This document shows, piece after piece, positions 1-5,350 of a stretch of 5,350 nt of DNA. The stretch is from Dehalococcoidia bacterium. GTDB taxonomy: Bacteria > Chloroflexota > Dehalococcoidia > JACVQG01 > JAHKAY01. Position 1 is the first letter of the stretch, and each line of letters begins with the position of its first letter. Below the pieces are notes generated by a model, which was given only the letters and a program-made list of their open reading frames with translations, did not search any database and was not told the origin of the DNA. A program made the translations under genes and the position numbers. The stretch lies in the NCBI GenBank assembly GCA_030744635.1, contig JASLQE010000377.1, positions 1 to 5,350 on the forward strand. The letters run 5' to 3'.

Positions 1-1
1 G

Positions 2-2986
2 CTGCCCAAGCGCATGGCCCTGGAGCTGTTCAAGCCCTTTATCATGCGCCGCGTTATTGAACAGGGCATGGCCCAGAACATCAAAGGAGCCCGACGCCTG
101 GTAGAACGCGGCAAACCCGAGGTGTGGGACATTTTAGAGGATGTCATCCGAGAGCGACCGGTGATGATTAACCGTGCCCCCACCCTCCACCGTCTGGGCA
201 TCCAGGCCTTCGAGGTGGTCCTTATTGAAGGCAGCGCCATTCAGATACACCCCCTGGTGTGCGCACCCTTTAACGCCGATTTCGATGGCGACCAGATGGC
301 CGTGCACCTGCCCCTTTCCAAGGCATCAGTGGATGAGGCCCGCGCAGTAATGCTAAGCACCCAGAACATGCTACTGCCCAGCTCCGGAGAGCCGGCAGTG
401 GCCCCCACTCTGGATGTTGTGCTGGGCTGCTATTACCTTACCAACGAGGCCCCTCAGGCTGATGGCGCGACCGAGAAACGCTATGCCAACTTTGAGGACG
501 CCAGGCAGGCCCATGATATGGGCCTGCAGGAATTGCGCCAGCCCCTGCTGGTGCAGGACGGGAAGGGCGAGTGGCTGCGCACCACCGTGGGCCGTATCAT
601 TTTCAACGAAGTGCTCCCAACGGAGATAGGTTTCCTCAACCATTCCATGGACAAAGGGGCACTCAAGCGGCTTATCACCCATTCCTACCGGCTGGTTGGC
701 AACCAGGCAACCGCCCAGGTTCTGGATAACCTGAAGCATCTGGGCTTCTACTACGCCACGCGGTCCGGCGTTACCATAGCCATGAACGATATTGAGGTCC
801 CCGCCGAAAAGGCCAAGCTGCTGGAAAAAGCCCGCGAGCGGGTTGACACCATTGAGCATGAGTACCGGCTGGGACTCATCACCGAGGATGAGAGGTACCG
901 CCAGGTGGTAGATGTGTGGAACCGCTGTACCGACGACTGTACCGAAATCATCTCACAGAACCTGGACCGCTACGGCGGAGTTTACATGATGGCCACCTCC
1001 GGGGCCAAAGGTAACATCACCCAGATTAGACAGATGGCCGGCATGCGAGGCCTGATGACCGACCCTTCCGGGCGCATCATGGACCGCCCCATCCTTTCCA
1101 GCTTCCGTGAGGGCCTCACCGTGCTGGAATACTTCATCTCCACCCATGGTGCCCGGAAAGGACTGGCGGATACCGCCCTCAGGACCTCAGACTCCGGTTA
1201 CCTCACACGGCGGCTAATAGACATCTCCCAGGATGTCATAATCCGGGACGGGGACTGCGGCACAACCAGCGGCGTATGGATTTCTCAGTCCATGGAGCCA
1301 GGCGTGTTACCCTTCCTGATGGAACGGATCCTGGGACGGCTGGCCGCTGGCACGGTGGCACACCCCGAAACGGGCGAGGTGCTGGTAGAGCGCAACCAGG
1401 AAATAGATGAAGGGGTCGCCGCCGCTATAATAGAAGCAGGTATAACCCGGCTGTTTGTCCGCTCCCCGCTGAGCTGTGAGTCCCGGCACGGCATATGTCA
1501 GGCCTGCTATGGGCGGGACCTGTCCAGCCACGAACCGGTAAACCTGGGTGTCGCCGTAGGTATCCTGGCCGCTCAGAGTATTGGCGAACCCGGTACCCAG
1601 CTTACCATGCGCACATTCCACACCGGTGGCGTGGTAAGCGTTGACATCACCAGCGGCCTGCCCCGGGTGGAAGAGCTGCTGGAAGCCCGCAATCCCAAAG
1701 GGCAGGCCGTAGTCTCTGAAATTGACGGTACAGTAGAGGTCATCACCACAGCCGAGGGCCGCCACATAAAGGTGACCAGCTCCGATACCTACCGGGATGA
1801 ATACATCCTCCCTCAGGGCTGGGAGCTACAGATAGCCCCCGGCCAGAGGGTGGAGATAGGACAAATACTGGCCCAGCCCCCCAGGGAGGACGGGGCCGAG
1901 GACCTTCACCCCGCCACCAACCTCGTTGCCCGCAGTAGCGGCGAACTCTCCGTTCAGGATGACCGCCTCTTTGTCTATTTCGAGGAGCGCGATGAGCGCG
2001 AGTACCCCGTGCCCACCGCCGCCCGTATACGCGTCGCCACCGGTGATAGTATCACCGCCGGGCAGCAGATGACGGATGGACACCTTAACCCGAACGATAT
2101 ACTCCGCATCATGGGCCGGGAGGCGGTGCAGCACTACCTGGTGGACGAGGTGCAGGCCGTCTACCGCTCTCAGGGTGTGGACATCAACGATAAGCACATA
2201 GAGGTAATTACCCGCCAGATGATGACCAAGGTGAAGATTGATTTGGCTGGCGATACTGAATTCTTACCCGGCGAGTTGGTGGATCGCTTCGTCTATGAGG
2301 ATAGCAACGCCAAGGTCCTGGCCGAGGGTGGGGAACCGGCCACAGCCCTGCCCGTGTTGCTGGGTATAACCCGGGCCTCCTTGAACACCGAGAGCTGGCT
2401 ATCGGCAGCTTCCTTCCAGGAGACCACCAGGGTGCTCACTGAGGCCGCCCTCTGGGGCAAGATAGACAAGCTCAGTGGCCTCAAGGAGAATGTCATCATC
2501 GGCAAACTCATCCCCGCCCGCTCTTACGAGCCCCCGCCGGTGGAAGTAGAGCCCGATGAGTTCACACTCATCGCACGGGAACGGCTGGGGGAGACCGGTG
2601 AAGGGGCACTCTTGGATACCTCAGCACTGGCAGGGGACCTACCCTTTACAACTGAGGTAGGAGAAGGGGAAGACATGCCGTCCAGCCCCATTGACGACCT
2701 GCCCATAGATAGCGTGGCGGAGGAAGCGTCCGAGGAAGGCCCTCACCTCCCGGGGGACGGTGCTGTAGCAGAACCTGAAAACGCGGTATCCGAGCCCCAG
2801 AGCGACACCCCTATCGCTTCCGATGAAGTAGAGGGGGCTGAGGATGAGTTCCTCGTCATCGGGGACGAGCCCCAAGAGGCAACATCAACGCCCGAAAACG
2901 AGCTACCCACGGCAGACGGTGAGACGGTTGAAGATGAAGACACACCCCCTACCGCCGAGGATAGGACTGGAGGCGAAGCGGAGTAA
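2..2986 (+). CDS. rpoC: DNA-directed RNA polymerase subunit beta' (RpoC), 5'-truncated
   Basis: This is the catalytic beta' subunit of RNA polymerase, which with beta forms the RNA-synthesis active site. The gene enters from the left edge: the reading frame is open from position 2 (Leu-Pro-Lys-Arg before the Met at 14), so that Met is internal and by comparison with E. coli about 375 N-terminal residues are missing. Counting from the Met at 14, the catalytic NADFDGD motif has Asp89, Asp91 and Asp93 (278-292), which bind the catalytic magnesium. The bridge helix follows (about 1079-1231, with FISTHGARKGLADTALRT). The second zinc site is intact: Cys415, Cys488, Cys495 and Cys498. The first half of the trigger loop (GEPGTQLTMRTFHTGG) has the catalytic His536 (1619-1621), and the second half is LGITRASLNTESWLSAASF. 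No SI3-type insertion interrupts the trigger loop directly after His536. An extra beta-rich segment appears at about 1885-2034. The conserved protein ends near 2521 (GLKENVIIGKLIPARS). About 153 more residues form an acidic, proline-rich tail to the TAA at 2984-2986. Identification is certain. Confidence 0.98.
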   Translation: MPKRMALELFKPFIMRRVIEQGMAQNIKGARRLVERGKPEVWDILEDVIRERPVMINRAPTLHRLGIQAFEVVLIEGSAIQIHPLVCAPFNADFDGDQMAVHLPLSKASVDEARAVMLSTQNMLLPSSGEPAVAPTLDVVLGCYYLTNEAPQADGATEKRYANFEDARQAHDMGLQELRQPLLVQDGKGEWLRTTVGRIIFNEVLPTEIGFLNHSMDKGALKRLITHSYRLVGNQATAQVLDNLKHLGFYYATRSGVTIAMNDIEVPAEKAKLLEKARERVDTIEHEYRLGLITEDERYRQVVDVWNRCTDDCTEIISQNLDRYGGVYMMATSGAKGNITQIRQMAGMRGLMTDPSGRIMDRPILSSFREGLTVLEYFISTHGARKGLADTALRTSDSGYLTRRLIDISQDVIIRDGDCGTTSGVWISQSMEPGVLPFLMERILGRLAAGTVAHPETGEVLVERNQEIDEGVAAAIIEAGITRLFVRSPLSCESRHGICQACYGRDLSSHEPVNLGVAVGILAAQSIGEPGTQLTMRTFHTGGVVSVDITSGLPRVEELLEARNPKGQAVVSEIDGTVEVITTAEGRHIKVTSSDTYRDEYILPQGWELQIAPGQRVEIGQILAQPPREDGAEDLHPATNLVARSSGELSVQDDRLFVYFEERDEREYPVPTAARIRVATGDSITAGQQMTDGHLNPNDILRIMGREAVQHYLVDEVQAVYRSQGVDINDKHIEVITRQMMTKVKIDLAGDTEFLPGELVDRFVYEDSNAKVLAEGGEPATALPVLLGITRASLNTESWLSAASFQETTRVLTEAALWGKIDKLSGLKENVIIGKLIPARSYEPPPVEVEPDEFTLIARERLGETGEGALLDTSALAGDLPFTTEVGEGEDMPSSPIDDLPIDSVAEEASEEGPHLPGDGAVAEPENAVSEPQSDTPIASDEVEGAEDEFLVIGDEPQEATSTPENELPTADGETVEDEDTPPTAEDRTGGEAE
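2533..2983 (+). other. Acidic, low-complexity C-terminal tail of RpoC
   Basis: After the conserved end of beta', the frame continues for about 150 codons that match no RNA polymerase domain I know. The last 103 residues (from the Met codon at 2675) contain 33 Asp or Glu and only one Arg, one His and no Lys. Pro, Ser, Thr, Ala and Gly make up much of the rest. I see no clear repeat unit and no membrane segment. This composition predicts an intrinsically disordered, strongly negative extension. The E. coli tail after the same point is only some tens of residues. The codons look like the rest of the gene and the frame closes on a stop next to a hairpin and terminator, so it does not look like a frameshift. 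Its function is unknown. Confidence 0.85.
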
Positions 2987-3002
2987 GCCGGTAATGGCTT
3001 AC
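2983..3002 (+). other. Small hairpin overlapping the rpoC stop codon
   Basis: GTAAGCC (2983-2989) and GGCTTAC (2996-3002) form a perfect 7-bp inverted repeat around a 6-base loop GGTAAT. The TAA stop of rpoC lies inside the left arm. No T-run follows, so it is not itself an intrinsic terminator. It may be a minor mRNA 3'-end structure or chance. Confidence 0.45.
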
Positions 3003-3032
3003 CGCACCTGGCGTGGGCGTTCCCGCCTTTCC

Positions 3033-3069
3033 ACTGGGGCCTGCTACTGATAGCGGGCCCCAGTTTTTT
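3033..3069 (+). terminator. Rho-independent terminator of rpoC
   Basis: CTGGGGCCTGC (3034-3044) pairs with GCGGGCCCCAG (3053-3063) with one T-G wobble. The stem can extend inward by T-A and A-T pairs to leave a 4-base loop, and outward by A3033-T3064. A run of six T follows directly (3064-3069), on the plus strand only. This is a textbook intrinsic terminator, 47 bp after the rpoC stop, and it ends the rpoC transcription unit. Confidence 0.93.
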
Positions 3070-3162
3070 ACTCCCCCTGGAAGGGCGAACGGCGTCACGC
3101 CGCTGCTGCCCGGCGAATGTGGTGTGCAAGCCCCGGTCCCGCCCGGCATATGGCCGGCTGCA

Positions 3163-3191
3163 TTGACGCCTGATGCCTGTATGCATATCAT
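3163..3191 (+). promoter_or_regulatory. Putative sigma70-type promoter for the hyuA-like gene
   Basis: A -35 box TTGACG (3163-3168; consensus TTGACA) is separated by exactly 17 bases from a -10 box TATCAT (3186-3191; consensus TATAAT). Each box has a single mismatch and the spacing is optimal. The site lies between the rpoC terminator and the next gene, where a promoter is needed. A start site near 3198 would give a leader of about 110 bases. I see no obvious operator beyond small inverted repeats on either side. It is predicted from sequence alone. Confidence 0.65.
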
Positions 3192-3195
3192 TTAA

Positions 3196-3282
3196 CCGGG
3201 CTATAAAGCCTGGGCCAGCCGGGCGATGGACGGGGCTGGAAGGCAGCGGCACTTGAGAGATAAGGCTGCGCCGCAGGCGCAG
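3196..3282 (+). promoter_or_regulatory. Hairpin-rich 5' leader of the hyuA-like transcript
   Basis: Three successive inverted repeats occupy the predicted leader. CCGGGCT-ATAA-AGCCTGG lies at 3196-3213 (7 bp, one wobble). CCAGCC pairs with GGCTGG across a 13-base loop at 3215-3239. CTGCGCC-GCA-GGCGCAG lies at 3266-3282 (perfect 7 bp). An alternative pairing, GCTG-GAAGG-CAGC at 3235-3247, would exclude the second hairpin. None is followed by a T-run, and I recognise no known riboswitch or T-box. In GC-rich DNA such short stems can arise by chance. Confidence 0.35.
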
Positions 3283-3297
3283 ACTGAATTCTGAGAT

Positions 3298-3304
3298 GGG
3301 AGGG
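3298..3304 (+). promoter_or_regulatory. Ribosome binding site of the hyuA-like gene
   Basis: The purine run GGGAGGG resembles the Shine-Dalgarno core but lies only 2-3 bases from the ATG at 3307, closer than the usual 5-9. An in-frame TGA at 3292-3294 excludes any start further upstream. No other usual start codon (ATG, GTG or TTG) lies in frame between that stop and 3307, so the start is fixed despite the tight spacing. Confidence 0.55.
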
Positions 3305-3306
3305 CC

Positions 3307-5350
3307 ATGACCTATAAGATAGGTATTGATGTGGGGGGAACTTTCACAGACCTAGTAGCTGTGGACGAGTGTACCGGGCGGTTCGTCACCATCAAAGCAC
3401 CCTCCACGCCGGAGGACCAGTCTTCCGGACTCATGGAAGCCGTGGCAGCCACGGGCATAGAAGGCAAGGACATAACCTCCATCATCCACGGCTGCACCGT
3501 GACCATTAATGCGGTACTCACCAGGACGGGGGTCAAGACGGGGCTGCTCACCACAGACGGTTTCAGGGATGTGCTGGTTATGGGCCGCGGTCAGCGTCCC
3601 AGCTCTGCCCAGTTTGACCCCCGGTGGCGGCGCTCCTTCTCTGATAGTATGCAGCCCCTCATCCCCCGTTACCTGAGACGCACTGTGAGCGAGAGGGTGG
3701 ACTGCGATGGCCGTGTATTCATCCCGCTGAATACGGAGGATGTGGGGCGGGAACTGGCCTTTCTGGATAAATGCGGTGTAGACGCGCTTGCCATCTGTCT
3801 CTTCAATTCCTATATAAGCCCCCAGCATGAGCAGCGTTTGGGCCAGATGGCACGGGAGCTTTTACCCCACACCTATATCTCCGTCTCCAGCGAAGTCCAC
3901 CCGGCCTTCAAGGAGTTCCCTCGCTTGTCCACCTGTGTGCTCAACGCCTATGTAGGCCCGGTAATGGACCGCTATCTATCACATACCGAGGAGCGGCTCC
4001 AGGAGTTCGGATACAAAGGTGCGTTGCTGGTAATGCAGTCCAACGGTGGCCTCATCGTATCCTCCGTGGTGAGGGAGAGGCCCGTATACACCGTCCAGTC
4101 CGGCCCCGTGGGAGGCGCCGTAGCGGCCCGCTACATAGGCGAGATTACCGGGGAGCCGAACCTCATCGCCATGGACATCGGCGGCACCAGTTGCGATGTC
4201 ACGATCGTAACCGCGGGCCAAAACACAGTAACCCCGGAGCTTGAGATTGAGCATGACCTTATGGTATCCCTGCCCAGCATCCAGGTAAAAAGCGTCGGCT
4301 CCGGTGCGGGCAGCATCGCCTGGATAGACCGCTTGGGGGCGTTGAAGGTCGGCCCCCAGAGTGCCGGTTCCATGCCCGGCCCTGCCTGCTACGGGAGGGG
4401 TGGGACTCAGGCCACTGTCACCGATGCCCTAGTTCTACGGGGCACCCTTATACCTCAGCACTTCCTGGGTGGGGGGATGAAAATTTATCCCCAGGAGGCG
4501 GGGCGCGCCATGGGGCCGCTGGGCCAGCACCTGGGATTCAACTTGGCCCAGACTGGGAAGGCCGTATGCGATGTCCTGGTTGCCAGTGTCAGCGAGGCGG
4601 CCAAGGAGATATCCCTTTACAGCGGTATCGACCCGGGAGACTATTACATGCTGGCCTACGGCTCGGCGGGGCCTGTATTCGCCTCCGAGGTCGGACGAGA
4701 GATTGGTGTAAAGGGTGTAATAGTACCACCCTTCCCCGGGGAGATGTGTGCCTTCGGCCTTGTTATGTCAGACCTGCGCCTAGATTGGGGGGAGAGTGTG
4801 GTGAAGCAGTTAGGCACTCTCCTGGTGGAGGAGTTGGCTGCTGTCTACCAGAGGCTGGAAGGCCGTGTGCTGGAGATGTTTCAGCGCCAGGGCATTGACC
4901 CGGACCAGGTGGTGCTCAACCGCTATTTCGACGGCCGCTATATGGGCCAGACCTGGGACACATTCTCCGTTCCAGTACCATCCGGGGAAATAGGCGGCGC
5001 ATGCAAGGAGGAGATGTCCCAGAACTTCCACCAGGCGCACAAGCGTTCGTGGGGGTACAACCTGCCCACCTATTCGGTAAAGCTGATTATGGCCCGGGTC
5101 AGTGGTACAGCAGCCCGGGAAAAACCCCAGCTGCCTCACATCGAGTCCGGCGGCGAAAGCCCCCAAGAGGCGTTCTTGGAGGACGCGCAGGTATACTTCG
5201 ACAGGGAAGAGCACAGTACGGTCCCATTGTACCAGCGTGAGAAGCTGAAGTCTGGCAACCGTATAAAAGGGCCGGCCATTATCCAGCAGCGGACATCCAC
5301 CACAGTATTGCTGCACGGGGACGAAGCCGTGGTGGACACCTATGGCAATC
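3307..5350 (+). CDS. Hydantoinase A / 5-oxoprolinase / acetone carboxylase beta family protein (HyuA-like), 3'-truncated
   Basis: This is an ATP-dependent enzyme subunit of the family that includes N-methylhydantoinase A, 5-oxoprolinase and the beta subunits of acetone and acetophenone carboxylases. These proteins phosphorylate an amide, lactam, carbonyl or bicarbonate substrate, usually with a HyuB-type partner, in the cytoplasm. The 681 visible residues run to the window edge. Family members are about 680-700 long and the last residues (KGPAII then VDTYGN) match the usual C-terminal end, so only a few codons are missing. The N-terminal domain (about 4-180) starts with the actin-like phosphate loop GIDVGGTFTDLV and has HGCTVTINAV at 61-70. 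The central domain (about 200-490) has the second phosphate loop DIGGTSCDV (290-298), GSGAGSIAW (331-339), the GPQSAGSMPGPACYGRGGT block (349-367) and YGSAGPVF (451-458). The C-terminal domain (about 505 onward) has YFDGRYMGQ and FHQAHKRSWGYNLP. Where most relatives have GGAGPLHA, this protein has Phe458 in place of His. No signal peptide or membrane segment is seen. The family is certain; the substrate cannot be told. Confidence 0.93.
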   Translation, partial: MTYKIGIDVGGTFTDLVAVDECTGRFVTIKAPSTPEDQSSGLMEAVAATGIEGKDITSIIHGCTVTINAVLTRTGVKTGLLTTDGFRDVLVMGRGQRPSSAQFDPRWRRSFSDSMQPLIPRYLRRTVSERVDCDGRVFIPLNTEDVGRELAFLDKCGVDALAICLFNSYISPQHEQRLGQMARELLPHTYISVSSEVHPAFKEFPRLSTCVLNAYVGPVMDRYLSHTEERLQEFGYKGALLVMQSNGGLIVSSVVRERPVYTVQSGPVGGAVAARYIGEITGEPNLIAMDIGGTSCDVTIVTAGQNTVTPELEIEHDLMVSLPSIQVKSVGSGAGSIAWIDRLGALKVGPQSAGSMPGPACYGRGGTQATVTDALVLRGTLIPQHFLGGGMKIYPQEAGRAMGPLGQHLGFNLAQTGKAVCDVLVASVSEAAKEISLYSGIDPGDYYMLAYGSAGPVFASEVGREIGVKGVIVPPFPGEMCAFGLVMSDLRLDWGESVVKQLGTLLVEELAAVYQRLEGRVLEMFQRQGIDPDQVVLNRYFDGRYMGQTWDTFSVPVPSGEIGGACKEEMSQNFHQAHKRSWGYNLPTYSVKLIMARVSGTAAREKPQLPHIESGGESPQEAFLEDAQVYFDREEHSTVPLYQREKLKSGNRIKGPAIIQQRTSTTVLLHGDEAVVDTYGN

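Larger units (their letters stand above)
2987..3306. other. Intergenic spacer between rpoC and the hyuA-like gene
   Basis: No credible gene lies in these 320 bases. From left to right they hold the right arm of the stop-codon hairpin, the rpoC terminator (3033-3069), and a GC-rich stretch with small inverted repeats: CGGCG-TCA-CGCCG at 3090-3102 and CCGGC-ATATG-GCCGG at about 3144-3158. A promoter (3163-3191) and a hairpin-rich leader (about 3198-3306) of the downstream gene follow. Short open frames crossing the spacer run over the terminator, have no convincing ribosome binding site and resemble no family. Confidence 0.8.

Noticed and set aside
371..859. Minus-strand open frame of 162 codons inside rpoC
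   Set aside because: It lies fully opposite conserved beta' coding sequence, has no recognisable domain, and is the kind of shadow frame expected in GC-rich DNA.
3013..3195. Plus-strand 60-codon frame in the spacer
   Set aside because: It runs straight through the terminator stem and T-run and into the promoter, with no good ribosome binding site.
3202..3207. TATAAA as an alternative -10 box
   Set aside because: The six bases 17 upstream (GTATGC) do not resemble a -35 box; TTGACG-17-TATCAT just upstream is much better.
2743..3252. Minus-strand open frame of 169 codons across the rpoC tail and spacer
   Set aside because: It crosses the rpoC terminator and the predicted promoter, is low-complexity (Ser, Pro, Gly) because it mirrors the acidic tail, and matches no family.
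3253..3294. TTG-initiated short frame upstream of the hyuA-like gene, same frame
   Set aside because: It ends at the in-frame TGA at 3292-3294 after 13 codons, lacks a good ribosome binding site and cannot extend the downstream gene.
2987..3306. tRNA, small RNA gene or mobile-element end in the spacer
   Set aside because: No cloverleaf-like arms, no terminal inverted repeats with target duplication and no transposase remnant are visible; the inverted repeats are short and are explained by the terminator and leader.
4566..4898. Plus-strand 110-codon frame nested in the hyuA-like gene
   Set aside because: The overlapping frame carries clear conserved HyuA motifs; the nested product is Cys/Arg/Gly-rich noise.
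4810..5316. Minus-strand 168-codon frame opposite the hyuA-like gene
   Set aside because: It is a shadow of conserved HyuA C-terminal coding sequence with no recognisable motif.

Overview
The window holds two same-strand protein genes, both cut by the window edges, separated by a spacer of about 320 bp. It reads as ordinary bacterial chromosome of moderately high GC (roughly 60% by eye). I see no mobile element, CRISPR array, tRNA or rRNA.

Layout. (1) Positions 2-2986 are the C-terminal three quarters of rpoC, the beta' subunit of RNA polymerase. It carries the active-site NADFDGD motif, bridge helix, second zinc site and both halves of the trigger loop, then an unusually long acidic tail. 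(2) Positions 2987-3306 are a non-coding spacer. It holds a small hairpin at the rpoC stop, a strong intrinsic terminator (3033-3069), a near-consensus sigma70-type promoter (3163-3191) and a GC-rich leader with several hairpins. (3) Positions 3307-5350 are a hydantoinase A / 5-oxoprolinase / acetone carboxylase beta family gene (HyuA-like). It is nearly complete, and its stop lies just beyond the window.

Organism. The beta' protein lacks the large trigger-loop insertion (SI3) of Proteobacteria and has the general look of a non-proteobacterial enzyme. The wording of the bridge-helix region and the extra domain before the second half of the trigger loop remind me of Chloroflexota, perhaps a Dehalococcoidia-like lineage. 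That is an impression from memory, not a search result. Both genes use many ATA isoleucine codons despite the high GC, so they appear to belong to the same genome, with no sign of recent transfer.

How the genes relate. The terminator closes the rpoC transcription unit and the hydantoinase-like gene has its own promoter, so they are neighbours rather than one operon. The HyuA-like protein normally works with a HyuB-type subunit, probably encoded just downstream and outside the window. I found no convincing undescribed system. The points most worth a second look are the altered motifs of the HyuA-like protein, the acidic tail and extra domain of beta', and the structured leader.
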